Origin: Gynuella sp. | GTDB lineage: Bacteria; Pseudomonadota; Gammaproteobacteria; Pseudomonadales; Natronospirillaceae | Length of the DNA: 34,190 nucleotides | Direction of reading: 5' to 3' | Assembly (NCBI GenBank): GCA_028282465.1 | Contig: JANQHX010000038.1 | Coordinates: forward strand, 1-34,190 | Part shown: positions 1 to 8,028 of the stretch, piece after piece | Position numbering within the stretch: position 1 is the stretch's first letter | How the letters are laid out: each line of letters starts with the position of its first letter | The notes under the pieces: model-generated | The model's database searches: none | Told to the model about the DNA's origin: nothing | What the model saw: the letters and a program-made list of their open reading frames with translations, nothing else | Program-made: the position numbers and the translations under genes

Positions 1-1800
1 AGACGGCATCACCGATTGAGTGTTATGAATTTTTAGCCAATCTCGAACTGGCTCGGGGTAATGTTGCCAATGTGTGTTGCGGCTCAGTAAGCGCCTAACT
101 CTTTTTGATAAAGCAGTGGAGAGAGGCATTCGCCCACCTGCATAGGATGGAATTTTGGGCTGGCTACTTTTAGTTTTTGTAACCTGCACGCCATGTTCGC
201 TGAGGCCTTCAAACTGCAATACCTGGCCGCCGAACAAGAAGGTGTCTCCAACGGACAAACCCTGTATAAACCATTCTTCAATTTTACCTAGAGTGCGCAT
301 ACGCAACTTCACTTTCAGCATGTCACCTTCGACAATGGTGCCAATGTTCATTCGGTATTGGCGAATAAAACGTTGGCTTGCAATGGTAATTAAGCCGTTA
401 CTGTTTTCCATTAAACGAGCGTAGCGGTCGTAAGTTTTTAGGGCATAGCCACCGTTGCGAACAAAGTTAATAACTCGTTGAAAGTCTTCATACGACAGCG
501 TTTGATAGGGCCAGGCTCTGCAAATATTTTGATACAGAGCTTCGGGCGCAAATGCGCCACTGCAGGCTACGCCGGTAATATGTTGTGCCAATACATCTAA
601 ACTGCCGGTCTTGGGTTCACTGCCATCCAGTTCGCCATTGATGATTGCTTCTTTTGCCGCAATGCATTCTAAATACTCGAAACGATTGGCGGGTACTAAT
701 AGGGCTTTTGATGGTTCGTTGAGTCTATGATTACTACGACCAATGCGTTGTAGAAGACGAGAAACCCCTTTGGGTGCACCCACCTGAACTACCAAATCCA
801 CATTTGCCCAATCAATACCAAGATCTAGCGATGCTGTGGCCACCACGCAATCAAGATTGCCCTCTACCATTTGTTGTTCCACCTTGCGCCTGAGTTCTTT
901 TTCCAGACTGCCATGATGGATGGCGATGCGCAGATGGTCGCTATTCACTGCCCAAAGATTTTGAAACATGAGTTCAGCTTGAGCTCGGGTATTTACAAAC
1001 ACCACACTCATATTGGCCTGAGTGATTTGTTGGTAGATTTCCGGGGTAGCATAGCCTGCCATGTGACCTGACCAAGGCATTCGATCCTTGCCCAGCAAGA
1101 TCTGTATATCTGGCTGAGTCGTATTTTTCACTTCAACCACTGAACCCTTACGCGGACGGCACAAATAACTTTTTGCTGTCTTAGTATCGTTAACTGTGGC
1201 AGACAAACCAATGCGTTGAGCCTTCGGAGCAAACAGCGAAAGCCTGGCAAGATTTAGCGACAGTAAATCGCCGCGCTTGGAATGCATGATGGCATGCAGC
1301 TCATCAATGACCACGAAGCGTAAGTGTTTAAAAAACTGTGGTGCTTCTTCGTATGATGTCAGTAGCGCCAAGCTTTCTGGGGTAGTCATAAGCATCTGTG
1401 GCGGTTTGTTTTTTTGCCGCTGGCGTTTGCTTGAAGGCGTATCTCCAGTTCGGGTTTCAACGCTGATGCACATGTTCATCTCTTCTATGGGCTGCATGAG
1501 ATTACGATGCACATCTACAGCGAGTGCTTTAAGGGGTGAAATGTAAAGCGTGTGCAGTTGGTTAGCTGGGTAATTGTTTTCAGTGAGGTCGATGATACTG
1601 GGTAAAAAACCCGAGAGGGTTTTGCCAGCGCCAGTGGGTGCAAAGAGCAATACATCCTTACCTGCTTGAGCTTTGGTTAGCGTCTCTATTTGATGGGGAT
1701 GGTAATCCCAGCCCTTGCTGTGTAACCACTGGGTGAGTAAGTGATGTTCTAGGCTTGGAATAGACGGAGTAGCGTTAGCTTGAAAAACTGGATTAACCAT
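1..1800 (-). CDS. Ligase-associated DEXH-box DNA helicase (Lhr-like), 3' part missing
   Basis: Superfamily 2 helicase expected to work with the adjacent nuclease and ligase in DNA repair. I translated the minus strand from the ATG at 1800: 600 codons run to the window edge without a stop, so the C-terminus lies outside the window (the family is about 800 residues or more). Walker A is APTGAGKT at residues 54-61, the DExH box is DELH at 166-169, motif III is GLSAT, and the arginine-finger motif is QRIGRSN near residue 350. The start lies 20 nt inside the 5' end of the divergent exonuclease gene, so the two starts overlap. This helicase, a metallo-beta-lactamase exonuclease and an ATP-dependent ligase form a known bacterial cluster; its fourth member, a metallophosphoesterase (PdeM type), is not visible and could lie to the left. 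Confidence 0.93.
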   Translation of the reverse strand, partial: MVNPVFQANATPSIPSLEHHLLTQWLHSKGWDYHPHQIETLTKAQAGKDVLLFAPTGAGKTLSGFLPSIIDLTENNYPANQLHTLYISPLKALAVDVHRNLMQPIEEMNMCISVETRTGDTPSSKRQRQKNKPPQMLMTTPESLALLTSYEEAPQFFKHLRFVVIDELHAIMHSKRGDLLSLNLARLSLFAPKAQRIGLSATVNDTKTAKSYLCRPRKGSVVEVKNTTQPDIQILLGKDRMPWSGHMAGYATPEIYQQITQANMSVVFVNTRAQAELMFQNLWAVNSDHLRIAIHHGSLEKELRRKVEQQMVEGNLDCVVATASLDLGIDWANVDLVVQVGAPKGVSRLLQRIGRSNHRLNEPSKALLVPANRFEYLECIAAKEAIINGELDGSEPKTGSLDVLAQHITGVACSGAFAPEALYQNICRAWPYQTLSYEDFQRVINFVRNGGYALKTYDRYARLMENSNGLITIASQRFIRQYRMNIGTIVEGDMLKVKLRMRTLGKIEEWFIQGLSVGDTFLFGGQVLQFEGLSEHGVQVTKTKSSQPKIPSYAGGRMPLSTALSKRVRRLLSRNTHWQHYPEPVRDWLKIHNTQSVMPS

Positions 1801-2772
1801 AAACTGTATATTGCACCAATTAATACCTACATTGACCCGGCCCAGCCGGTAAAACGCGCCATCATCACCCATGGTCACGCCGACCATGCCCGTGCCGGGC
1901 ACGACTCCGTATTAGCCACGCCCCACACTATCGACATAATGAAGCGACGCTATGGTGAAAACTGTGCTGGGTCTTTTCAAAACTTAGAATACGGAAAAAC
2001 TCTGCACATAGATGATGTGGCAGTTACCCTCTATCCCGCTGGGCATATTCTAGGTAGTGCCCAGGTGCTGCTGGAATACCTGGGTCAACGGGTGGTGGCC
2101 ACCGGAGATTACAAGGTTACACCAGACAGCACTGCTCAGGCTTTTGATCTGGTGAAATGCGATATTTTTATTACTGAAGCGACGTTTGGCCTGCCGGTGT
2201 TTCAGCATCCTAAACCTGAAGATGAAATCGCCAAGTTGATGCAATCGGTGCAACAAAAACCTGAGCGTAGTCATCTGATTGGGGCTTATGCGTTGGGGAA
2301 AACCCAACGGGTAATCAAACTGATTCGAGAGGCTGGTTACGATGATCCAATTTTTCTGCATGGTGCCAATGAAAAATTATGCGACTACTACCAGCAGCAA
2401 AACATCAGTTTGGGCAGGCTGGAAAAAGTTTCATCTGTAAATAAAGACACCATGCGTGGCGCAATTGTGATAGCGCCGCCTGGAGCATTAAAAGATCGCT
2501 GGTCTCGACGTATGCCTGATCCCGTTATGTGTTATGCCTCGGGGTGGATGGGAGTGAAGCAGCGAGCCAAGCAAAGCTTAGTAGAGCTACCCCTTGTTAT
2601 TTCTGATCATGCCGATTGGAATGAACTCACCCAAATCATTCCAGCCACAGAAGCCGAGCAAATTTGGATTACCCATGGTCGAGAACAAGCGCTGGTGCAT
2701 TGGTGCCAAGGTCAGGGCTTACATGCTGAACCTTTATCTATACAAGGACGAGAAGAGGCTCCAGTAGAATAA
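1780..2772 (+). CDS. Ligase-associated metallo-beta-lactamase-fold DNA exonuclease
   Basis: Predicted metal-dependent exonuclease of the beta-CASP/MBL fold that prepares DNA ends for the ligase encoded next to it. The metal-binding HxHxDH motif (HGHADH) is at residues 31-36, and further conserved histidines follow in GHILGSA and ISDHADW. The length, 330 residues, is normal for the family. The start is TTG: the frame is open upstream only to 1753 and holds no ATG or GTG, and GGAG at 1766-1769 lies 10 nt before the TTG. This places the start inside the first codons of the divergent helicase. The stop overlaps the ligase start by one base (TAATG), so the two are translationally coupled. Confidence 0.9.
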   Translation: MKNWINHKLYIAPINTYIDPAQPVKRAIITHGHADHARAGHDSVLATPHTIDIMKRRYGENCAGSFQNLEYGKTLHIDDVAVTLYPAGHILGSAQVLLEYLGQRVVATGDYKVTPDSTAQAFDLVKCDIFITEATFGLPVFQHPKPEDEIAKLMQSVQQKPERSHLIGAYALGKTQRVIKLIREAGYDDPIFLHGANEKLCDYYQQQNISLGRLEKVSSVNKDTMRGAIVIAPPGALKDRWSRRMPDPVMCYASGWMGVKQRAKQSLVELPLVISDHADWNELTQIIPATEAEQIWITHGREQALVHWCQGQGLHAEPLSIQGREEAPVE

Positions 2773-4346
2773 TGCAAGCATTTGCGAAACTATTAGAGAC
2801 GCTGATTTTAACCCCATCTCGTAATCGAAAACTGGAAGCCCTGGCTCGCTATTTTTCTGACACCCCTGACCCGGACCGAGGTTATGCCTTAGCAGCGCTC
2901 ACTCAAAACCTGTCCATAAAAAATCTTAAACCTGCGGTGTTAAAAGAACTGACCAAATCCCATGTTGACCCAGTACTGTTTGATCTTTCCTATGACTATG
3001 TCGGGGACTTGGCTGAAACCATCGCCCTTATTTGGCCGACGCATACAGAAGGCCAGCTACCCAGTGTCAGTGAATTTATTGCACTGGTAGAACAAACGCC
3101 TAAGACACAATTAGCAGAAACCATTGCAGGCTATTTTGATATTGCCAGCACTAATGAGCGCTGGGCGTTAATTAAATTAGTTACCGGTGGTTTGCGAATC
3201 GGCGTGTCTTCTCGCCTAGCAAAAACGGCCCTGGCCCAATACAGCGGACGGGATATTTCTGAAATAGAAAAAATTTGGCATGGCCTTGAAATACCCTACC
3301 TAAATCTATTTGCATGGTTGGATGGCAAAGCCGACAAACCTCTTATAAATCATAGCAACACCTTTCATCCTATGATGTTGTCTCACCCGGTGGATGAGCA
3401 AAAAGATTTTCAAACACTACAGCCGAAAGACTTTCAAGCCGAGTGGAAGTGGGATGGAATTCGAGTGCAGTTGGTGTTTGGCGAACAAACTCAACGGCTT
3501 TTTTCTCGTACTGGAGATGATATTTCAGGGGCTTTTCCTGACATCGTTGCCAATTTAACAGGTTCCGCCGTACTCGATGGCGAACTATTGGTGGGCAACG
3601 ATTTTCAAGCAATGGATTTTAATTGTTTACAGCAACGGCTCAATCGAAAAACAGCGGTTAAAAAACACCTAAAGGAATACCCAGCGTTTGTTCGTGTCTA
3701 CGACATGTTATTTGATGGCGATACTGATATTCGAGCTTTACCATTAATCGAACGTCGACGATGCTTGGAGAATTGGTTCAGTCATTTTCCTCAAGATCGC
3801 TTAGATTTATCTCAGATTATTGCGTTTGATTCCTGGCAAACATTGTCTGAGATTCGCTCCGAAGGCGCAGAAAGTTTCGGTCACGAAGGGGTGATGATTA
3901 AGCGCAAGAAAAGTACGTACGAAGCTGGAAGACCAAAAGGATTATGGTACAAATGGAAGCGGGATCCGAAACAGGTAGATGCGATTTTAATGTATGCCCA
4001 AAGAGGACATGGCAAACGCAGCTCTTATTATTCTGATTTCACCTTTGGACTTTGGCATGAAGGTACCGTGGTACCCATCGGAAAAGCCTACAGTGGTTTC
4101 ACCGACCAAGAACTATTGCAGCTCGACAAATTTGTGCGTAACAATACCACTCAACGCTTCGGCCCAGTACGAGAATTAAAACGAGAACTAGTTGTAGAGG
4201 TGGCATTTGACTCAGCCCATCTTAGTTCGAGACACAAATCTGGAGTTGCTTTACGATTCCCAAGGATACATCGCATTCGTTGGGACAAACCCGTTAACGA
4301 AGTGCAGGAGTTAGAAATGTTTAAGCTTGAAATGATCAAAGACTAG
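2772..4346 (+). CDS. ATP-dependent DNA ligase (cluster with helicase and exonuclease)
   Basis: Seals nicks by lysine adenylation, using ATP rather than the NAD of the essential bacterial LigA. It is 524 residues long. An N-terminal DNA-binding region (about 1-195) is followed by the adenylation domain with the catalytic motif KWDG (Lys226), then EGVMIK (372-377) and WYKWKRD (392-398), and a C-terminal OB-fold region. It belongs to the single-chain ligase type with an N-terminal DNA-binding domain, not to LigD, because no polymerase or phosphoesterase domain is present. It starts with ATG sharing one base with the exonuclease stop. It is the last gene of this two-gene operon; the AT-rich 221 bp after it hold an inverted repeat but no standard terminator. 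Confidence 0.93.
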   Translation: MQAFAKLLETLILTPSRNRKLEALARYFSDTPDPDRGYALAALTQNLSIKNLKPAVLKELTKSHVDPVLFDLSYDYVGDLAETIALIWPTHTEGQLPSVSEFIALVEQTPKTQLAETIAGYFDIASTNERWALIKLVTGGLRIGVSSRLAKTALAQYSGRDISEIEKIWHGLEIPYLNLFAWLDGKADKPLINHSNTFHPMMLSHPVDEQKDFQTLQPKDFQAEWKWDGIRVQLVFGEQTQRLFSRTGDDISGAFPDIVANLTGSAVLDGELLVGNDFQAMDFNCLQQRLNRKTAVKKHLKEYPAFVRVYDMLFDGDTDIRALPLIERRRCLENWFSHFPQDRLDLSQIIAFDSWQTLSEIRSEGAESFGHEGVMIKRKKSTYEAGRPKGLWYKWKRDPKQVDAILMYAQRGHGKRSSYYSDFTFGLWHEGTVVPIGKAYSGFTDQELLQLDKFVRNNTTQRFGPVRELKRELVVEVAFDSAHLSSRHKSGVALRFPRIHRIRWDKPVNEVQELEMFKLEMIKD

Positions 4347-4492
4347 AATTGTGTTTAATATGGTTTTAAATCCGAAATTATGAAAATCTTATCTGAAGAA
4401 AAATTTTAATCTGAAATTTGTAGATATAAAGAAATTATAAAAATCGAAATTCGACTTACTCGTTTGGATTACCTACTAAAATTCTTTTAGGA

Positions 4493-4527
4493 TTTTATGA
4501 TCGTCGAATTAATCAACGATCATAAAA
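4493..4527. repeat. Perfect 12-bp inverted repeat in the gap between ligase and fasciclin genes
   Basis: The arms TTTTATGATCGT (4493-4504) and ACGATCATAAAA (4516-4527) are exact reverse complements around an 11-nt loop. It lies between the converging ends of the ligase and fasciclin genes, where a two-way terminator would be expected. However, the T and A tracts are inside the arms rather than after the stem, so it is not a standard intrinsic terminator. It could be a weak terminator, a protein-binding site or the trace of a mobile element end. Confidence 0.6.
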
Positions 4528-4567
4528 CTAATCAGCTAATAAACTCTAAGATATTTAATTAACAAAC

Positions 4568-5104
4568 CTAGCGAGAAGCCACTTCATCTTTAGGTAGAAT
4601 AACTGCATCAATAACGTGGATAACACCATTAGAGGTCTCAATGTCGGTCATCACTACCTGAGCATTATCAATCATAACTTTGCCGTCATTAACTTGAATG
4701 TTTACGCTCTGACCCTGTGCAGTTTCAGCAGTGCTCAGATTAACAACATCCTTCGCCTTCACTTTACCTGGCACTACATGGTAAGTCAGAATGGCTACTA
4801 ACTGATCGCGATTTTCTGGCTTCAATAAAGTTTCCACTGTACCTTCAGGCAGAGCAGCAAATGCATCATTAGTTGGTGCGAAAACAGTGAACGGTCCGTC
4901 GCCTTTAAGAGTGTCGACTAAACCGGCAGCCTGTACTGCTGCGACAAGCGTGCTGAAAGTATCATTACTTGCAGCGGTATCAACAATATCTTTAGTCATC
5001 CCTTTTGATTTTTTGCCATCGTAGGATCCAGCAATAACCTGAGATGACCCAAAGATCAAAGCGAATGATGCAATAATTAATGCGAAAGGCTTTAGAATTT
5101 TCAT
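4568..5104 (-). CDS. Secreted fasciclin (FAS1) domain protein
   Basis: FAS1 domains mediate adhesion to surfaces or polymers; the ligand is unknown here. The 178-residue protein has an N-terminal signal peptide ([20 protein letters not shown], cleavage probably near VIAG) and one FAS1 domain covering most of the rest. Conserved pieces are [15 protein letters not shown], the H-box-like ILTYHVVPG and the C-terminal [13 protein letters not shown] chose the ATG at 5104 because GGAG lies 6 nt upstream; an in-frame TTG four codons earlier would consume that ribosome binding site. It is a lone gene in AT-rich surroundings at the left end of the accessory block. Periplasmic or extracellular location is inferred from the signal peptide. 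Confidence 0.93.
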   Translation of the reverse strand: MKILKPFALIIASFALIFGSSQVIAGSYDGKKSKGMTKDIVDTAASNDTFSTLVAAVQAAGLVDTLKGDGPFTVFAPTNDAFAALPEGTVETLLKPENRDQLVAILTYHVVPGKVKAKDVVNLSTAETAQGQSVNIQVNDGKVMIDNAQVVMTDIETSNGVIHVIDAVILPKDEVASR

Positions 5105-5457
5105 AGGAAGCTCCAATAAATTTCTTTTCGAAAGTGATTAAGGGGTTTTGAACTTACTTAGGTAGCGAAGCCTTTTACGCGTCGAGATTAAAGTTGGATT
5201 GCTGAGGGGAAAATTAATTGGATTGTCTTGCTTTTTGTTTTATCAGTTGAAAAAACTTTTACAGATTTTATTCTTAATTTTTAAAAAATATTTGATCTGA
5301 AATTGGAGTTGTCTATTTTTATTTTTTGATAAAAACGTTTTAGTTGAAGAATAAGGCTCTGAAAGTTGATTGCATGAAATAGGCTTTTCTATTTGGTTGT
5401 GCCTATGAATTAATATCTATTAACAAGCTTTTGATCTAAATCTGAAAATTAACCCGT
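5105..5457. other. AT-rich intergenic region
   Basis: 353 bp upstream of the fasciclin gene and downstream of the membrane-protein gene, both read leftward. It should hold the fasciclin promoter and the end of the TPR/membrane-protein transcript. I see no convincing sigma-70 hexamer pair, terminator or RNA gene. The base composition is clearly more AT-rich than the flanking housekeeping genes. Confidence 0.5.
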
Positions 5458-5964
5458 TCATTGTTCAACATCGTTACTGGGAACTGTCTCTATCACAGTG
5501 TCACCAGAGTCCGAGTGTTTTATTATGTCAGCGCCATCATCAGCATTAATTACCCTGTTGTTTTCTACTCCAGGGTATTCACCAGGCAAGGCTGGATTAA
5601 AAAAGTACACCACAACAAACACGGCTAATGCACCCCCTGCCCGAATGGCAAACTGTTTTATTTTTCCTTCCACATGAATCATTCCGCTAAAAATTCCTGC
5701 AACTCCGGCAGAAGATAGTGCCATAACCCATTTAAATACCAATAATTGAATCTCCGTAGGTTTTGGAATTAAAACTACTAACACGATGAGCGTAATGATT
5801 AATGCCACGCCTAAAATAAGCCCCACAATTTTTTCCCAGTTTGAAAGGCCGCTATTTGGAAGGTTTTCTACTGATCCAGTATTCGGTGGTGGCTGGGCCT
5901 CATGGTATTCGTCAGTAATTATCTGCTTATTTATTTTTGCGTTACTCTGATTCACCTTAACCAT
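5458..5964 (-). CDS. Small multi-pass membrane protein coupled to the TPR gene
   Basis: Family not recognised with certainty. The start is the ATG at 5964, which overlaps the TPR stop by 8 nt; an in-frame upstream start would lie deep inside the TPR gene. The 168-residue product has a polar N-terminal stretch of about 40 residues. It then has a strong hydrophobic helix (IVGLILGVALIITLIVLVVL), a second moderately hydrophobic segment (VMALSSAGVAGIFSGMI), and a third (AGGALAVFVVVYFFNP), followed by an acidic tail of about 45 residues. Small membrane proteins paired with a repeat-domain sensor occur as effectors in bacterial conflict systems, and the RAGGALAVFVVVYFFNP segment looks like membrane segments I recall from such proteins. 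That comparison is from memory and is weak. Role: inferred membrane partner of the TPR protein. Confidence 0.75.
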   Translation of the reverse strand: MVKVNQSNAKINKQIITDEYHEAQPPPNTGSVENLPNSGLSNWEKIVGLILGVALIITLIVLVVLIPKPTEIQLLVFKWVMALSSAGVAGIFSGMIHVEGKIKQFAIRAGGALAVFVVVYFFNPALPGEYPGVENNRVINADDGADIIKHSDSGDTVIETVPSNDVEQ

Positions 5965-7696
5965 CCTTGGCTTCCTTTTCCTGAATAGCGACTTCGAGAT
6001 TTTCTTTGACTGTAAGGGTATTTGGGTGATGTTCTTCAAGCTTATCGACAAAAATATTGTAAGCAGTTTTAAATTGAGAAATGGCTTTATCCAGATCGCC
6101 TTTTTCCAAGCAAGCTTTGCCCAGGTTGTTTCGACGAATTGCTACAGTTGGATGGTCTTCACCATAAGTGGCTAGATCACTGGTCAAGGCCAATTCACAG
6201 TAGCCAATGGCTTTGTCCAGCTCGCCTTTGCTGAGCCGGGCTTCGCCCAGATTGTTTCGGCGAATTGCGACATTAGGGTGGTTTTCACCATAGGTAGTCA
6301 GATCACTGGCCAGGGCCAATTCATAATAACCAATAGCTTTATCTAGTTCGCCCTTTTGCTTCCAGGCTCCGCCCAGATTGTTTCGATCAATTGCCACAGC
6401 AGGATGATCTTCACCATAGGTGGCCAGATCACTGGCCAGAGCCAATTCAAAGTAGCCAATGGCTTTGTCCAGCTCGTCTTTGTCGTACAAGGCTGAACCT
6501 AGACTGTTTCGATCAATTGCCACATCAGGATGGTTTTCACCATAGGTGATCAAATCACTGGCCAGGGCTAATTCAAAGTAGCCAATGGCTTTGTCAATCT
6601 CGCCTTTTTGCCGCCAGGCTTCTCCCAAGTTGTTTCGTTCAGTTGCGACATTAGGATGGTTTTCACCATATGTGGTAAGGTCACTGGCCAGGGCCAATTC
6701 ATAGTAGCCAATGGCTTTGTGCAACTCGCCTTTTTGCTTCCATGCCAAACCCAGATTGTTTCGACGAATTGCGACGTTAGGATGGTTTTCCCCATAGGTG
6801 GCCAGATCGCTGGTCAGGGCCAATTCAAAGTAGCCAATGGCTTTGTCCAGCTCACCTTTGTCGTGCCAGGCTAAGCCCAGATTGTTTCGATGTGTGGCGA
6901 CTGCTGGATGGTGTTCCCCATAGGTGGCCAGATCACTGGCCAGAGCGAATTCATAGTAGCCAATGGCTTTGTCCAGCTCGCCTTTGTCGTGCCAGGCTGA
7001 GCCCAGATTGTTGTGCACTAGAGCGATATCTGCTGTCGATTCTAACTTGCCTTCCAGAATTTTGAGTGCCCCCTCCAACCATTCAATTTGCTGATTATAC
7101 TGTGCAACAATTCCAGCTAGATCCGCTCCTTGAATTAGATAATCGGTGTTATTGTCGACTAGGCGGATGGCTCGTTGTATATGGTCATAGGCGGGATAGT
7201 ATTCCAGCCGTTCTTGGGCAATGTTGCTGCGCTCATAAGCCGCTTTGGCGGCGCGCTCTATTGATGCCTGCTCCTGGGCTTCGACCTGGGCAAACAGTTT
7301 ATCGGCCTTGTCGGTGTCACCTTGCGCAAGCGCTTCGATTGCCTGGTTCAGCTGTTCATCACTCACCGACCCGCTGAAACTTTTGAGTTCAGCGACGGTT
7401 TGTTCTAAAAACTCGATGCGCTGTTGGTAGCCCGTGTTTAACGCCTGCTCAGATGATAATTGGGTTTGAATGGATTCAATTTGGGTTTGCAGTTGCTGCT
7501 GTTGAAGGGTTAGGTTTTGATTTTTTAGTGAAAGGTTTTCAGTTTTTTGTGCGTACAGGGCTTCAAGTTCTTTCTGCTTGGTTTCAAGTTCTTGCTTTAG
7601 GATGGAATGGTGCTGCTCAATGGAATATCCCGTTATATGGGTGTCGCAGATAATCTGTTTTTCTATTGTCGCGTGACTTTGGTCGACTGAATCCAT
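5957..7696 (-). CDS. Coiled-coil protein with eight kinesin-light-chain-like TPR repeats
   Basis: A 579-residue cytoplasmic protein with no signal peptide. Residues about 25-110 are rich in Gln, Glu and Leu with heptad character (coiled coil), and 110-220 is a helical linker. Residues 225-560 are eight consecutive 42-residue units of the type NNLGxAWxxKGELDKAIGYYELAL...TYGENHPxVA, the pattern of kinesin light chain/TPR_12 repeats. Such repeats form a superhelix for protein binding; here they are so alike that the gene is a DNA tandem repeat. AGGGA precedes the ATG at 7696 by a few bases. The gene overlaps the downstream membrane-protein gene by 8 nt. No enzymatic domain is visible, so it is best read as a binding or sensing scaffold. 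In other bacteria such repeats are often joined to CHAT, TIR or NTPase domains, none of which is present. Confidence 0.9.
   Translation of the reverse strand: MDSVDQSHATIEKQIICDTHITGYSIEQHHSILKQELETKQKELEALYAQKTENLSLKNQNLTLQQQQLQTQIESIQTQLSSEQALNTGYQQRIEFLEQTVAELKSFSGSVSDEQLNQAIEALAQGDTDKADKLFAQVEAQEQASIERAAKAAYERSNIAQERLEYYPAYDHIQRAIRLVDNNTDYLIQGADLAGIVAQYNQQIEWLEGALKILEGKLESTADIALVHNNLGSAWHDKGELDKAIGYYEFALASDLATYGEHHPAVATHRNNLGLAWHDKGELDKAIGYFELALTSDLATYGENHPNVAIRRNNLGLAWKQKGELHKAIGYYELALASDLTTYGENHPNVATERNNLGEAWRQKGEIDKAIGYFELALASDLITYGENHPDVAIDRNSLGSALYDKDELDKAIGYFELALASDLATYGEDHPAVAIDRNNLGGAWKQKGELDKAIGYYELALASDLTTYGENHPNVAIRRNNLGEARLSKGELDKAIGYCELALTSDLATYGEDHPTVAIRRNNLGKACLEKGDLDKAISQFKTAYNIFVDKLEEHHPNTLTVKENLEVAIQEKEAKDG
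6017..7024 (-). repeat. Eight tandem 126-bp repeat units within the TPR gene
   Basis: Each unit encodes one 42-residue TPR. Words such as CCAATGGCTTTGTCCAGCTC and GATCACTGGCCAG recur nearly unchanged at 126-bp spacing on the plus strand. The central units are closest; the first and last are more diverged. Such an array can gain or lose whole units in frame by slippage or recombination, changing the binding surface. Confidence 0.9.
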
Positions 7697-7860
7697 GGCA
7701 TCCCTCTCCCTAGGATTTTCGAATCAACCCAAATTTAAAACAAATACCCTTGCTATAAAACCAAAATTTAAGAGTTACAAGATTTTAACTATTGCTCATC
7801 AGCGCTGATAACCATTGCTACAAAAAGTTCGGACCATGTTTCTGTGAATCTTGTAGGCAC

Positions 7861-7892
7861 AAAAAAGCCCGTAAATCACAGGAAATACGGGC
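7861..7892 (-). terminator. Intrinsic terminator of the higBA/primase-helicase operon
   Basis: Read leftward, stem GCCCGTA (7892-7886) pairs with TACGGGC (7873-7867) and is followed by six T residues (7866-7861). It lies about 135 nt after the primase-helicase stop codon and before the TPR promoter region, so it separates the two leftward transcripts. Confidence 0.8.
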
Positions 7893-7917
7893 CTTTGTGA
7901 CTTTTTTGCGTATGTAT

Positions 7918-7982
7918 GGGGTTTTGTGAAACCCCGAATTGGTGGTGTAGCGGGACGCCGCTTTGGTTCCTTCAATAGGAAC
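7918..7982. repeat. Cluster of three small hairpins after the primase-helicase gene
   Basis: Three perfect stem-loops follow one another. GGGGTTT/AAACCCC has a 4-nt loop (7918-7935), AGCGG/CCGCT a 4-nt loop (7949-7962) and GTTCC/GGAAC a 7-nt loop (7966-7982). They lie in the 3' untranslated part of the leftward transcript, ahead of its terminator. They could stabilise the mRNA 3' end, be a small RNA, or mark an element end; the sequence does not decide. Confidence 0.55.
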
Positions 7983-8028
7983 TGAATTAGTTCATCAATT
8001 GCTTTAGTAAGCCAATACGGGGCTATGC

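Larger units (their letters stand above)
7697..8028. other. Gap between TPR gene and primase-helicase gene
   Basis: 332 bp. From left to right it holds the AT-rich region upstream of the TPR gene, a 12-bp perfect palindrome ATCAGCGCTGAT at 7798-7809, a leftward intrinsic terminator at 7861-7892 and three consecutive small hairpins at 7918-7982. No open reading frame or tRNA is recognisable. Confidence 0.6.

Noticed and set aside
1-1800. Helicase read as a broken pseudogene because no closed frame covers it
   Set aside because: The minus frame is open for all 600 codons with intact helicase motifs; it is simply cut by the window edge.
4493-4527. Two-way intrinsic terminator between ligase and fasciclin genes
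   Set aside because: The T-tract precedes the stem and the A-tract follows it on both strands, the reverse of a terminator.
5965-6051. Longer N-terminus for the membrane protein
   Set aside because: The added 29 residues lie inside the TPR gene and there is no ribosome binding reason to prefer them; the ATG overlapping the TPR stop fits translational coupling.
6017-7024. Regular repeats that could suggest a CRISPR array
   Set aside because: The period is 126 bp with no unique spacers, and the whole stretch is an open coding frame for TPR units.
6608-7377. Open frames on the plus strand opposite the TPR gene
   Set aside because: They mirror the repeat composition of the minus-strand TPR gene and show no domain or ribosome binding site.
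7941-7985. tRNA-like fragment or second ssrA end
   Set aside because: The stems do not form a cloverleaf, there is no anticodon arm, and the sequence does not match the ssrA 3' end.
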